From Streptomyces sp. NBC_01788 (GTDB lineage Bacteria; Actinomycetota; Actinomycetes; Streptomycetales; Streptomycetaceae): a DNA stretch of 64,000 nucleotides. Location of the stretch: positions 4,588,001 to 4,652,000 of the forward strand of contig NZ_CP109090.1 in the NCBI RefSeq assembly GCF_035917575.1, read 5' to 3'. The translations under genes and the position numbers were made by a program. Within the stretch, counting starts at the first letter, position 1. Each line of letters begins with the position of its first letter. Below are positions 55,016 through 64,000 of this stretch, piece after piece. The notes under the pieces were generated by a model. The model saw nothing but the letters and a program-made list of their open reading frames with translations, ran no database searches and had not been told where the DNA came from.

Positions 55016-55738
55016 ATGGGGAAGCAACACGGCAGACGTGCCGCCGCGGCCGTGGCCGCGGCCGTCCTGGCGGGCGTGCTCGCCACGGGATGCGGCAAGG
55101 GCGGCACACCGGCCGGGGGCGGGGAGCCGGAAGCGGCGGCGGCGTACACGAGCGTGTCGGAGATCGACGAGAGGCTCGCACCGGACGGCACCACCGTCCG
55201 CGTCGGATCCCCCCACGCCAAGACCGTCGTCCACCTGTACGAGGACCTGCGCTGCCCGGTCTGCGCGGAGTTCGAGACCGAGGGCGGCGGCGAGGGCCTG
55301 CGCGAGCTGGTCCTGGCCGGCGAGGTCCGGGCCGACTACACGCTGGCCTCCTTCCTCGACGACCGGCTCGGCGGCGAGGGCTCCAAGAAGGCCGCCAACG
55401 CCCTGCGGGCCGCCCTGGACGCGGGCAAGTTCGCCGAGTACCACGAGGTGCTCTTCGCGCACCAGCCCGAGGAGGAGGTCGACGGCTACACCGACGCCTT
55501 CCTGCTGGACATGGCCTCCAAGGTCCCGGGCCTGCGCGGGGCGGAGTTCGACGCGGCGGTCAAGGGCATGAAGCACCGCGACTTCGTGACCTCCTCCGAG
55601 AAGGCGTTCGACACGTCGGGCGTGTCCGGCACGCCCACCATGAAGGTCGACGGCAGGACCGTCGACGCGGCGCTGGCCGGCGGCATCTTCGACAAGGAGA
55701 CGCTGCCCCTGGTGATCGGCGCCTTGGCCCGGTCCTGA
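55016..55738 (+). CDS. DsbA-like thioredoxin-fold lipoprotein
   Basis: 240-residue exported thiol-disulfide protein. The signal peptide ends with lipobox LATGC (Cys near 26), so it is likely anchored to the outer face of the membrane. The thioredoxin fold is DsbA/DsbG-like: VVHLYEDLRCPVCAEFE (CPVC active site), a helical insert with KKAANALRAALDAGKFAEYHEVLFAHQ, and the cis-Pro region GVSGTPTMKVDG. It resembles the actinobacterial disulfide-forming DSBA-like proteins. It is 36 bases after murB, but has its own GGGGAGGGG ribosome-binding site. Confidence 0.92.
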   Translation: MGKQHGRRAAAAVAAAVLAGVLATGCGKGGTPAGGGEPEAAAAYTSVSEIDERLAPDGTTVRVGSPHAKTVVHLYEDLRCPVCAEFETEGGGEGLRELVLAGEVRADYTLASFLDDRLGGEGSKKAANALRAALDAGKFAEYHEVLFAHQPEEEVDGYTDAFLLDMASKVPGLRGAEFDAAVKGMKHRDFVTSSEKAFDTSGVSGTPTMKVDGRTVDAALAGGIFDKETLPLVIGALARS

Positions 55739-55772
55739 CCGCCGCGCCCCCGGAACAGGCCCTGGCCCGCCG

Positions 55773-56837
55773 TCAGCCCGCCAGCCAGTCGTCCACCCCC
55801 GACAGCAGCTTCTCCCGCATGTCCGAGGGGGCCGCCGACGCGCGGATCGACTGGCGGGCCAGCTCCGCCAGTTCGGCGTCCGTGAAGGCGTGGTGGCGGC
55901 GGGCGATGTCGTACTGCGCCGCCAGCCGGGAGCCGAACAGCAGGGGGTCGTCGGCGCCCAGGGCCATCGGGACGCCCGCCTCGAACAGCCGGCGCAGGGG
56001 GACGTCCTCGGGCTTGTCGTACACGCCGAGGGCCACGTTCGACGCCGGGCACACCTCGCAGGTCACACCACGGTCGGCCAGCCGGCTCAGCAGCCGCGGG
56101 TCCTCGGCCGCGCGCACCCCGTGGCCGACCCGGTGGGCCTGGAGGTCGTCCAGGCAGTCGCTCACCGAGGAGGGGCCGGTCAGCTCGCCGCCGTGCGGGG
56201 CCGCGAACAGGCCGCCGTCCCGTGCGATCGCGAACGCCCGGTCGAAGTCCCGTGCCATGCCCCTGCGTTCGTCGTTCGACAGGCCGAAGCCGACGACGCC
56301 GCGGTCCCGGTAGCGCACCGCGAGGCGGGCCAGCGTACGGGCGTCCAGGGGGTGCTTCATACGGTTCGCGGCGACCAGGACCCGCATCCCGAGGCCCGTC
56401 TCGCGCGACGCCGTCTCCACCGCGTCGAGGATGATCTCCAGCGCCGGGATCAGCCCGCCCAGGCGCGGCGCGTACGAGGTCGGGTCGACCTGGATCTCCA
56501 GCCACCCCGAGCCGTCCTTGACGTCCTCCTCGGCGGCCTCCCGCACCAGCCGCCGGATGTCGTCCGGTTCCCGCAGGCAGGAGCGTGCCGCGTCGTACAG
56601 CCGCTGGAAGCGGAACCAGCCCCGTTCGTCCGTCGCCCGCAGCCGCGGCGGCTCCCCGCTGATCAGGGCCGCCGTCAGCGCCTCGGGCAGCCGCACGCCG
56701 TACTTGTCGGCGAGTTCCAGCAGGGTGGTGGGCCGCATCGACCCGGTGAAGTGCAGGTGCAGATGGGCTTTCGGCAGTTCAGAGAGATCACGTACACCCG
56801 GGGGGTTCGGGGGGAGTCCCCCTGAAGAGCACAACAT
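55773..56837 (-). CDS. add: Adenosine deaminase
   Basis: Zinc-dependent purine salvage enzyme (about 354 aa). The TIM-barrel metal ligands and catalytic residues are visible: LPKAHLHLHFTGSM (HxH), GLFAAPHGGEL, the Glu/His region AHRVGHGVRAAEDP, and CEVCPASNVALGVYDKPEDVPLRRLFEAGVPMALGADDPLLFG (Asp-Asp). The start is unclear: no in-frame start codon with a good ribosome site exists. The ATG at 56837 has AGGA immediately before it; the GTG at 56933 lies inside a terminator hairpin. Before the conserved part (DLSELPKAHLHLH) the frame crosses GC-rich repeat-like DNA. Confidence 0.88.
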   Translation of the reverse strand: MLCSSGGLPPNPPGVRDLSELPKAHLHLHFTGSMRPTTLLELADKYGVRLPEALTAALISGEPPRLRATDERGWFRFQRLYDAARSCLREPDDIRRLVREAAEEDVKDGSGWLEIQVDPTSYAPRLGGLIPALEIILDAVETASRETGLGMRVLVAANRMKHPLDARTLARLAVRYRDRGVVGFGLSNDERRGMARDFDRAFAIARDGGLFAAPHGGELTGPSSVSDCLDDLQAHRVGHGVRAAEDPRLLSRLADRGVTCEVCPASNVALGVYDKPEDVPLRRLFEAGVPMALGADDPLLFGSRLAAQYDIARRHHAFTDAELAELARQSIRASAAPSDMREKLLSGVDDWLAG

Positions 56838-56912
56838 TCCTGGATGGTGCCGCAGGTTCCCCGTGCCCCGGTAGTCGTTTCCCCATTCGTGGTCTTGCTC
56901 GCACAAATGAAG

Positions 56913-56954
56913 GGGCGCCCGCAGGCTACTCACGTGAGTGGCCTGCGGGCGCCC
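56913..56954 (-). terminator. Terminator after the aminotransferase gene
   Basis: GGGCGCCCGCAGGC (56913-56926) pairs with GCCTGCGGGCGCCC (56941-56954), and the loop itself contains the palindrome ACTCACGTGAGT. It lies just downstream of the aminotransferase stop codon. Confidence 0.9.
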
Positions 56955-56971
56955 GCAAACGGAAGCGGAAC

Positions 56972-58198
<1,227 letters not shown>

Positions 58199-58458
58199 AC
58201 CGTCCATCGTTTCAGACCGGAAACACCCGGGGCACGCCGTTCCACAGGGTGAACAAGGCCGGTCTAACCTCCGGACATCCGTCCGGATCCGGTCCTCGGC
58301 CAGGCGATCTTCCAGTGATCGGGGCCGGTTGGGCACTTTCTGTTCGACGACCGGCGCCGGAACACGTACACTCTCACCTCGTTGGTCTTCAGCAGCCGCT
58401 GTCGCACCTGGTGCACACCGAGCACCCGGTCGTATGCGGTACGTTGGGGGACACACAA

Positions 58459-58531
58459 AGGGTCGTAGCTCAATTGGTAGAGCACTGGTCTCCAAAACCA
58501 GCGGTTGGGGGTTCGAGTCCCTCCGGCCCTG
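58459..58531 (+). tRNA. tRNA-Trp (CCA)
   Basis: 73 nt. AGGGTCG pairs with CGGCCCT (one G-T), anticodon CCA at 58492-58494 in loop CTCCAAA closed by CTGGT/ACCAG, T arm TTGGGG-GTTCGAGTCCCTC. It comes just before secE, as in other Streptomyces. Confidence 0.97.
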
Positions 58532-58638
58532 CTACACACACCATCGCCAGGATGTGTGCGCATGTACGTACAGCAATGCACCGCCGTGCGGCTCGACCGG
58601 GCGCGGCACGGCCACGACCCGGAATCAGGTGAGGACGA

Positions 58639-58923
58639 ATGACGGACGCCGTGGGCTCCCTCGACACGCCTGATGCCCAGGACGAGGTGACGGACTCCAA
58701 GAAGGCCCGCAAGGGTGGCAAGCGTGGCAAGAAGGGCCCGCTGAAGCGCCTTGCTCTCTTCTACCGTCAGATCATCGCGGAACTCCGCAAGGTCGTCTGG
58801 CCGACTCGCAATCAGCTGACGACGTACACCACCGTGGTGATTGTCTTCGTCGTCATCATGATCGGCCTGGTGACCGTGATTGACTATGGGCTCAACCACG
58901 CGGCCAAGTACGTCTTTGGCTGA
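58639..58923 (+). CDS. secE: Preprotein translocase subunit SecE
   Basis: 94-residue tail-anchored membrane protein, the small essential subunit of SecYEG. The basic N-terminus (SKKARKGGKRGKKGPLKRL) is longer than average; the conserved amphipathic and membrane parts are LALFYRQIIAELRKVVWPTRNQLTTYTTVVIVFVVIMIGLVTVIDYGLNHAAKYVFG. The ATG at 58639 follows GAGGACGA. It is followed by nusG with a terminator-like hairpin in between. Confidence 0.95.
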   Translation: MTDAVGSLDTPDAQDEVTDSKKARKGGKRGKKGPLKRLALFYRQIIAELRKVVWPTRNQLTTYTTVVIVFVVIMIGLVTVIDYGLNHAAKYVFG

Positions 58924-58935
58924 GCCAAGAGCGAA

Positions 58936-58962
58936 GGGCGCCGCGGTTACCGGCGCCCCTTT
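58936..58962 (+). terminator. Terminator-like hairpin between secE and nusG
   Basis: GGGCGCCG pairs with CGGCGCCC (loop CGGTTAC) and is followed by CTTTTC. The pair may partially attenuate the transcript before nusG, or nusG has its own promoter. Confidence 0.7.
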
Positions 58963-59004
58963 TCGCATGTTCCACCCCTATGTATCCAGGAAGAAGCAGC
59001 CACC

Positions 59005-59823
59005 GTGTCTGACCCGAACCTGAACGACGCCATCGAGCCGACCGAGTCCGTGGATGACGAGCTCGACATCGTCGAGGGTGCGGACGAGGTCGACGAGGCC
59101 GAGGCTGCCGAAGCCGCCGCGGGCGAGTCGGCCGAGGAGGCCGCCGTCCACGTCGTGGACGAGGCGGCCGAGGGTGAGGCCGAGGAAGAGGAGCCGGAGC
59201 CCGAGGTCGACCCGGTCACCAAGCTCCGCGAGGAACTGCGCACGCTGCCCGGCGAGTGGTACGTCATCCACACCTACGCCGGCTACGAGAAGCGCGTGAA
59301 GGCCAACCTGGAGCAGCGCGCCGTCTCGCTGAACGTCGAGGACTTCATCTACCAGGCCGAGGTGCCCGAGGAAGAGATCGTCCAGATCAAGAACGGCGAG
59401 CGCAAGACCGTCCGGCAGAACAAGCTGCCCGGCTACGTCCTGGTCCGCATGGACCTGACGAACGAGTCCTGGGGCGTCGTCCGTAACACCCCGGGCGTCA
59501 CCGGATTCGTCGGCAACGCCTACGACCCGTACCCGCTGTCCCTGGACGAGATCGTGAAGATGCTCGCCCCGGAGGCGGAGGAGAAGGCCGCCCGCGAGGC
59601 CGCCGAGGCCGAGGGCAAGCCGGCCCCGCAGCGCAAGGTCGAGGTCCAGGTGCTGGACTTCGAGGTCGGCGACTCGGTCACCGTCACCGACGGCCCGTTC
59701 GCCACGCTGCAGGCCACGATCAACGAGATCAACCCGGACTCCAAGAAGGTCAAGGGCCTCGTCGAGATCTTCGGCCGCGAGACCCCGGTCGAGCTGAGCT
59801 TCGACCAGATCCAGAAGAACTAG
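59005..59823 (+). CDS. nusG: Transcription termination/antitermination factor NusG
   Basis: RNA polymerase-binding factor (272 aa). The N-terminal 75 residues are an acidic Ala/Glu-rich extension typical of Streptomyces. Then the NGN domain [86 protein letters not shown], and the KOW domain [54 protein letters not shown]. The GTG at 59005 is after AGGAAGAAGCAGCCACC. A strong terminator separates it from rplK. Confidence 0.96.
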   Translation: MSDPNLNDAIEPTESVDDELDIVEGADEVDEAEAAEAAAGESAEEAAVHVVDEAAEGEAEEEEPEPEVDPVTKLREELRTLPGEWYVIHTYAGYEKRVKANLEQRAVSLNVEDFIYQAEVPEEEIVQIKNGERKTVRQNKLPGYVLVRMDLTNESWGVVRNTPGVTGFVGNAYDPYPLSLDEIVKMLAPEAEEKAAREAAEAEGKPAPQRKVEVQVLDFEVGDSVTVTDGPFATLQATINEINPDSKKVKGLVEIFGRETPVELSFDQIQKN

Positions 59824-59858
59824 CTCGCCGCGGTTCTTTCTGGACCCACCGCTTCCGC

Positions 59859-59896
59859 GCAGGTCAGGCGATCGCTCGAGCGGTCGCCTGACCTGC
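59859..59896 (+). terminator. Terminator between nusG and rplK
   Basis: 16-bp stem with one G-T pair: GCAGGTCAGGCGATCG and CGGTCGCCTGACCTGC around loop CTCGAG, followed by TCGGTTTTC. Confidence 0.9.
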
Positions 59897-59940
59897 TCGG
59901 TTTTCAGCCGCACAGTCATACCCGTTATCGTTGTGCGGTA

Positions 59941-59973
59941 TGCCTGCGTTCGGGTGGTACCCGAGCGCAGGCA
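59941..59973 (+). promoter_or_regulatory. Leader hairpin of the rplK-rplA transcript
   Basis: TGCCTGCG (59941-59948) pairs with CGCAGGCA (59966-59973), and inside it TCGGGT (59950-59955) pairs with ACCCGA (59959-59964), with loop GGT: a 15-bp leader stem. It lies 30 bases before the rplK start. Possibly a target of autogenous control by L1 or L11, or a transcript stability element. Confidence 0.55.
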
Positions 59974-60002
59974 GGACCCGAATCGAAAGGACCCGGAGAG
60001 CA

Positions 60003-60437
60003 ATGCCTCCCAAGAAGAAGAAGGTCACGGGGCTCATCAAGCTCCAGATCCAGGCCGGCGCAGCCAACCCGGCTCCGCCGGTCGGCCCGGCGCTGGGTCA
60101 GCACGGCGTCAACATCATGGAGTTCTGCAAGGCCTACAACGCCGCGACCGAGTCGCAGCGCGGCTGGGTCATCCCGGTGGAGATCACGGTCTACGAGGAC
60201 CGTTCCTTCACCTTCATCACCAAGACGCCGCCGGCCGCCAAGATGATCCTCAAGGCCGCGGGCGTGGAGAAGGGCTCCGGCGAGCCGCACAAGACCAAGG
60301 TCGCCAAGATCACCGAGGCGCAGGTCCGCGAGATCGCCCAGACCAAGCTGCCCGACCTCAACGCCAACGACCTGGACGCCGCCGCGAAGATCATCGCCGG
60401 CACCGCGCGTTCCATGGGCGTCACGGTCGAGGGCTGA
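60003..60437 (+). CDS. rplK: 50S ribosomal protein L11
   Basis: 144-residue large-subunit protein at the GTPase-associated centre. Core features: [42 protein letters not shown] (N-terminal domain, thiopeptide-binding prolines), [21 protein letters not shown], and the RNA-binding C-terminal domain with [37 protein letters not shown]. The ATG at 60003 has GGAG 8 bases upstream. Operon with rplA, 95 bases later. Confidence 0.97.
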   Translation: MPPKKKKVTGLIKLQIQAGAANPAPPVGPALGQHGVNIMEFCKAYNAATESQRGWVIPVEITVYEDRSFTFITKTPPAAKMILKAAGVEKGSGEPHKTKVAKITEAQVREIAQTKLPDLNANDLDAAAKIIAGTARSMGVTVEG

Positions 60438-60532
60438 ACCCCACCTTCGTAGCACCATGCGGCCGAAGGCCGCACGTGGCAGGGCCGGCTCGGCCCGTAC
60501 CACGACTCCTTACAGAACACACAGGAGCAGTT

Positions 60533-61258
60533 GTGAGCAAGCGCAGCAAGGCTCTCCGCGCTGCGGACGCCAAGATCGACCGGGAGAAGCAGTACGCCCC
60601 GCTCGAGGCCGTCCGTCTCGCCAAGGAGACCTCCACGACCAAGTTCGACGGCACCGTCGAGGTCGCCTTCCGCCTGGGTGTCGACCCGCGCAAGGCCGAC
60701 CAGATGGTCCGTGGCACCGTGAACCTTCCGCACGGCACCGGTAAGACCGCCCGGGTCCTGGTCTTCGCGACCGGTGACCGTGCCGAGGCCGCACGTGCCG
60801 CCGGCGCCGACATCGTCGGCGCGGACGAGCTGATCGACGAGGTGGCGAAGGGCCGTCTGGACTTCGACGCCGTCGTCGCCACCCCGGACCTCATGGGCAA
60901 GGTCGGCCGCCTCGGCCGCGTCCTCGGCCCGCGTGGTCTGATGCCGAACCCCAAGACCGGCACCGTCACCCCCGACGTGACCAAGGCCGTCACGGACATC
61001 AAGGGCGGCAAGATCGAGTTCCGCGTCGACAAGCACTCGAACCTGCACTTCATCATCGGCAAGACGTCGTTCGACGACACCAAGCTGGTGGAGAACTACG
61101 GCGCGGCCCTGGAGGAGATCCTCCGTCTGAAGCCGTCCGCCGCCAAGGGTCGCTACATCAAGAAGGCCGCCATCACCACCACGATGGGCCCCGGCATTCC
61201 GGTCGACCCGAACCGCACCCGCAACCTCCTCGTCGAGGAGGACCCGGCCGCGGTCTGA
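60533..61258 (+). CDS. rplA: 50S ribosomal protein L1
   Basis: 241-residue protein of the L1 stalk. Conserved parts: [114 protein letters not shown] and [21 protein letters not shown]. The GTG at 60533 follows CAGGAG. Strong terminator downstream. Confidence 0.97.
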   Translation: MSKRSKALRAADAKIDREKQYAPLEAVRLAKETSTTKFDGTVEVAFRLGVDPRKADQMVRGTVNLPHGTGKTARVLVFATGDRAEAARAAGADIVGADELIDEVAKGRLDFDAVVATPDLMGKVGRLGRVLGPRGLMPNPKTGTVTPDVTKAVTDIKGGKIEFRVDKHSNLHFIIGKTSFDDTKLVENYGAALEEILRLKPSAAKGRYIKKAAITTTMGPGIPVDPNRTRNLLVEEDPAAV

Positions 61259-61279
61259 GCCAACGGCTCGCACAGCTGA

Positions 61280-61324
61280 GGGACGAGTCCCGCAACCTTT
61301 TCGGGTGCGGGGCTCGTCCCTTTT
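61280..61324 (+). terminator. Terminator of the rplK-rplA operon
   Basis: GGGACGAG (61280-61287) pairs with CTCGTCCC (61313-61320), with further internal pairing of CCCGCA and TGCGGG, then TTTTC. Confidence 0.92.
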
Positions 61325-61446
61325 CTGTGGGACTCCTGTACGGCGTATTCCGTACGCCCGTGCACGACGTCCTGTGCGACTTTCGTACGCCTGTCACAGG
61401 GCTGCGTTAGCGTGAAGATCACAGCAACCGCACAGGGGTGGGACGA

Positions 61447-62382
61447 ATGAAGAGCACGACCGCGCGCCGTATCACGCTCTCCGTCGTGGCGGTGACCTGT
61501 CTGACGGCACTGACCGCCTGCGGCTCCTCGGGCGGCTCGTCCGGTTCCTCCAAAGGCTCGGGCAAGGACGACGGCACGGCCGGCCAGGGCCCCGCCAAGG
61601 TGAGCCCCGTCGCGGCCCTGCGCTCCGCCGACACCTCCACCGCCGAGGCCGACTCGGCCCGGGTGTCGACGACGACCAGCCTCGGCACCCTGATGTCGAT
61701 GAAGGGCAGCGGCACCCTCGACTGGGCCGACGGTCTCACCGGCCGGCTCACGCTCACCTACACCGGCGGCACGGTCGCCGAGACGATGCGCCAGATCGGC
61801 GCCACGACGATGGAGGCGCGGTACCTGCCCGACGCCTACTACGCGCACATGAGCGACGCCTACGCGCGGCAGGTGGGCGGCAAGCACTGGATCCGGTACC
61901 GCTACGAGGACCTCGGGGCCCTCGCCGGCGGCTCCGGCGCGTACATGCAGGAGCAGTTGAAGAGCGCCACGCCGAACCAGTCGGTGAAGCTGCTGCTGGT
62001 CTCCGGCGACGTCAGGAAGGTCGGCGAGGCGACGGTGCGCGGCGAGCACACCACGCACTACGCGGGCACGGTGAACGTCGCCGACTTCGCCGGCAAGAAC
62101 TCGAACCTGCCCAAGCGCCAGATGGACGACCTGAAGAAGCAGCTCAGCAAGGCGGGGGTCACCACGGAGACCATCGACATCTGGGTCAACGACCAGGACC
62201 TGCTGGTCAAGAAGGTGGAGAAGGCCGAGACGGCGACCGGCACGATGACCACCACCGCCTACTTCAGCGACTACGGAGTGAAGACCGCCGTCCAGGCGCC
62301 CCCGGCCGGCGACACCAGCGACTTCAAGGACCTGATCGCGTCGCAGGGCACCGCCGCGGGCGGCAGCGGCATCAGTTCCTGA
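61447..62382 (+). CDS. LppX/LprAFG-like lipoprotein
   Basis: 311-residue exported lipoprotein. The signal peptide ends in lipobox LTAC (Cys near 25), followed by a Ser/Gly-rich linker (GSSGGSSGSSKGSGKDD). The rest resembles LolA/LppX-type half-barrel proteins: SARVSTTTSLGTLMSMKGSGTLDW, TLTYTGGTVAETMRQIG, ARYLPDAYYAHMSDAYARQVGGKHWIRYRYEDL, TTHYAGTVNVADFAGK and IDIWVNDQDLLVKKVEK. Probably lipid-binding at the cell envelope (inference). The ATG at 61447 follows GGGGTGGGACGA. It lies between rplA and rplJ, a position conserved in Streptomyces, but has its own promoter region. Confidence 0.9.
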   Translation: MKSTTARRITLSVVAVTCLTALTACGSSGGSSGSSKGSGKDDGTAGQGPAKVSPVAALRSADTSTAEADSARVSTTTSLGTLMSMKGSGTLDWADGLTGRLTLTYTGGTVAETMRQIGATTMEARYLPDAYYAHMSDAYARQVGGKHWIRYRYEDLGALAGGSGAYMQEQLKSATPNQSVKLLLVSGDVRKVGEATVRGEHTTHYAGTVNVADFAGKNSNLPKRQMDDLKKQLSKAGVTTETIDIWVNDQDLLVKKVEKAETATGTMTTTAYFSDYGVKTAVQAPPAGDTSDFKDLIASQGTAAGGSGISS

Positions 62383-62401
62383 GCCGCCTCCCGGGGCGGA
62401 T

Positions 62402-62431
62402 TTGCTTTGCGATGACGCCTTCCCGTACGCT
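62402..62431 (+). promoter_or_regulatory. Promoter of the rplJ-rplL leader
   Basis: TTGCTT (62402-62407), 18-base spacer, TACGCT (62426-62431). It fits the principal sigma factor consensus, with a start near 62438. Confidence 0.6.
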
Positions 62432-62437
62432 CCCACA

Positions 62438-62676
62438 GAAGCCAAAGACCGCTGGTCGTTGCCGTGCACTCGAACGAGGGTGCGGTGGCCGAAGGATCCG
62501 CTGAACTGCGGACGACCCGCGCAGGTGACTGTGGAAGAACTCCCGGAGCACACGTCGATCCCCGTGTGTGCGCCCGGTCGAGTCCGCCCCGTGCGCCTGC
62601 GCCGGGGCGTTTCGTTTTCCCCAGTCCTCCTTCGGGTCCGCGCGGTCCGAATCACCCGGAAGGAGGCCGAGGCTCT
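62438..62676 (+). promoter_or_regulatory. L10 leader with attenuator (rplJ 5' UTR)
   Basis: About 240-base leader of the rplJL transcript. It contains an early conserved region AGAAGCCAAAGACCGCTGG, the kind of site bound by L10(L12)4 for feedback. Further on, CGCCCCG (62585-62591) pairs with CGGGGCG (62603-62609) and is followed by TTTCGTTTT, which is a terminator. The arrangement suggests that bound L10 promotes termination before rplJ, as in Bacillus. Pairing judged by eye. Confidence 0.65.
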
Positions 62677-63207
62677 ATGGCGAGGCCCGACAAGGCTGCC
62701 GCGGTTGCGGAGCTGACGGACAAGTTCCGCAGCTCCAACGCCGCCGTGCTGACCGAGTACCGCGGTCTCACCGTGGCGCAGCTCAAGACGCTGCGCCGGT
62801 CGCTCGGTGAGAACGCCCAGTACGCCGTGGTGAAGAACACGCTGACCAAGATTGCGGCCAACGAGGCCGGGATCACGCTGGACGACCAGCTCTTCGCTGG
62901 TCCGACGGCCGTCGCCTTCGTCACCGGTGACCCGGTGGAGTCGGCGAAGGGTCTCCGTGACTTCGCCAAGGACAACCCGAATCTCGTCATCAAGGGCGGT
63001 GTCCTTGACGGCAAGGCGCTGTCCGCCGACGAGATCAAGAAGCTTGCGGACCTCGAGTCCCGTGAGGTTCTGCTCTCCAAGCTGGCCGGTGCGTTCAAGG
63101 GCAAGCAGTCCCAGGCTGCCTCTGTCTTCCAGGCGCTCCCGTCGAAGCTCGTCCGCACCGTGGACGCGCTTCGTGCCAAGCAGGACGAGCAGGGCGGTGC
63201 CGAGTAA
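62677..63207 (+). CDS. rplJ: 50S ribosomal protein L10
   Basis: 176-residue stalk base protein and autogenous repressor of its operon. Features: [90 protein letters not shown] and the C-terminal L12-binding helix. AAGGAGG lies 10 bases before the ATG. Followed by rplL. Confidence 0.97.
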   Translation: MARPDKAAAVAELTDKFRSSNAAVLTEYRGLTVAQLKTLRRSLGENAQYAVVKNTLTKIAANEAGITLDDQLFAGPTAVAFVTGDPVESAKGLRDFAKDNPNLVIKGGVLDGKALSADEIKKLADLESREVLLSKLAGAFKGKQSQAASVFQALPSKLVRTVDALRAKQDEQGGAE

Positions 63208-63324
63208 CTCGGCTCGCTTTCTGATCCTCGCCGCCTGACGCGGCGAGGGTCTCAGCGGGCCGACGTACGCCCGCCACACCCAGTACATCCGGCACCCGCC
63301 GAATTAGTGGAAGGATCGCCCATC

Positions 63325-63711
63325 ATGGCGAAGCTCAGCCAGGAAGACCTGCTCGCGCAGTTCGAGGAGATGACCCTCATCGAGCTCTCCGAGTTCGTTA
63401 AGGCCTTCGAGGAGAAGTTCGACGTCACCGCCGCCGCTGCCGCGCCGGTCATGATCGCCGGTGCCGCCGGTGGCGCTGCCGCCGAGGCCGTCGAGGAGCA
63501 GGACGAGTTCGACGTCGTCCTCACCGGTGCCGGCGACAAGAAGATCCAGGTCATCAAGGTCGTGCGCGAGCTGACCTCCCTCGGCCTGAAGGAGGCCAAG
63601 GACCTGGTCGACGGTGCGCCGAAGCCCGTCCTCGAGAAGGTCAACAAGGAGGCCGCGGAGAAGGCCGCCGAGTCCCTCAAGGGCGCCGGCGCCTCCGTCG
63701 AGGTCAAGTAA
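63325..63711 (+). CDS. rplL: 50S ribosomal protein L7/L12
   Basis: 128-residue stalk protein binding translation factors. The N-terminal dimerisation domain [35 protein letters not shown] is followed by an Ala-rich hinge ([23 protein letters not shown]) and the C-terminal factor-binding domain with [47 protein letters not shown] precedes the ATG at 63325. Confidence 0.97.
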   Translation: MAKLSQEDLLAQFEEMTLIELSEFVKAFEEKFDVTAAAAAPVMIAGAAGGAAAEAVEEQDEFDVVLTGAGDKKIQVIKVVRELTSLGLKEAKDLVDGAPKPVLEKVNKEAAEKAAESLKGAGASVEVK

Positions 63712-63784
63712 GACCTCACGGGTCCGCCAAGGACTCCTGCGCGCTGAACACGGCCCCGTAGGGCTGTAACGCGAACGCACCGAG

Positions 63785-63812
63785 GAGCGATCATCCATCC
63801 GGGTGGTCGCTC
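63785..63812 (+). terminator. Partial terminator between rplL and the rpoB leader
   Basis: GAGCGATCATCC (63785-63796) pairs with GGGTGGTCGCTC (63801-63812), loop ATCC, with two G-T pairs, followed by TTCGGCGTT. In Streptomyces some transcription continues into rpoBC. Confidence 0.75.
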
Positions 63813-63844
63813 TTCGGCGTTCGAGGGGGCCGGTGCAGGCTGCC

Positions 63845-63872
63845 TTGCACCCGCGGCAGGGAGGGGTATGGT
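63845..63872 (+). promoter_or_regulatory. Candidate rpoB promoter
   Basis: TTGCAC (63845-63850), a 16-base spacer and TATGGT (63867-63872). No coding sequence begins before the window end; the last 128 bases would be the rpoB leader, a guess from the conserved gene order. Confidence 0.5.
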
Positions 63873-64000
63873 GATCTTCGTCGTGCCTCCAGAGCTTCCG
63901 GCGGCGGGCTGCACGTGACGATGGCAGCATCCGGTTTGGCCATGGGAGGCCTTGACGAACCGCACGCAGCGCGCAATTCTCAGGGACGCGTCGTCACAAG

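Noticed and set aside
63872..64000. rpoB coding start inside the window
   Set aside because: No start codon followed by a conserved RpoB N-terminus is visible; only a probable leader is present.

Overview
The window is high-G+C chromosomal DNA of a Streptomyces (actinomycete). The evidence is codon usage, frequent GTG starts, several probable leaderless genes, mycelial cell-wall genes and a gene order familiar from Streptomyces core chromosomes: nuo operon, recQ, polyprenyl synthase, korAB, a second partial nuo cluster, htpX, rpmG, murB, secE-nusG-rplKA-rplJL, then the rpoB leader. No replication origin, CRISPR array or rRNA is visible.

Layout. (1) 1-2.9 kb: the end of the main complex I operon (nuoM 5'-truncated by the window edge, nuoN) and its terminator. 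(2) 3-21.3 kb: housekeeping and metabolic genes: a Uma2-type protein, recQ, an M56 peptidase, fumarylacetoacetase, an ATP-grasp ligase, a HAD phosphatase, a secreted transglycosylase behind a c-di-AMP (ydaO-type) riboswitch, a polyprenyl diphosphate synthase, a LolA/RseB-like protein with an ABC exporter, a P-loop/helical-repeat divergent pair, a VOC protein, a RarD-like transporter, and a qorB/HxlR redox pair. (3) 21.4-38.2 kb: a redox block with 2-oxoglutarate:ferredoxin oxidoreductase (korA, korB), one LuxR-type response regulator with two sister histidine kinases, and a ten-gene second nuo cluster (A, B, C, H, I, J, K, L, M, N) that lacks nuoD, E, F and G. (4) 38.2-42.6 kb: htpX, yccF, an amino-acid permease, a GlsB/YeaQ protein, yajQ and tRNA-Tyr.

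(5) 42.6-50 kb: an accessory island beside tRNA-Tyr. It holds a broken tyrosine integrase, a TnpB-like protein without a zinc ribbon, a DUF1990 protein, two copies of a two-gene membrane module that have decayed reciprocally, a frameshifted L,D-transpeptidase lipoprotein and a secreted protein of unknown function. (6) 50-58.5 kb: an NAD(P)-binding protein, an amidohydrolase, tRNA-Thr and tRNA-Met, rpmG, a HadA/HadB-like dehydratase pair, murB, a DsbA-like lipoprotein, adenosine deaminase, an aminotransferase and tRNA-Trp. (7) 58.6-64 kb: the secE-nusG and rplK-rplA-(lipoprotein)-rplJ-rplL transcription/translation block, with leader hairpins, an L10-type leader with attenuator, and a candidate rpoB promoter at the window edge.

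Most notable: the NuoDEFG-less second complex I next to korAB and a duplicated sensor pair; an unusual repeat-bearing tail on its NuoC; a mobile-repeat-like insertion read in frame inside korB; and the mutually decayed tandem module in the tRNA-Tyr island. All functional statements rest on recognising families by eye; no database search was run.
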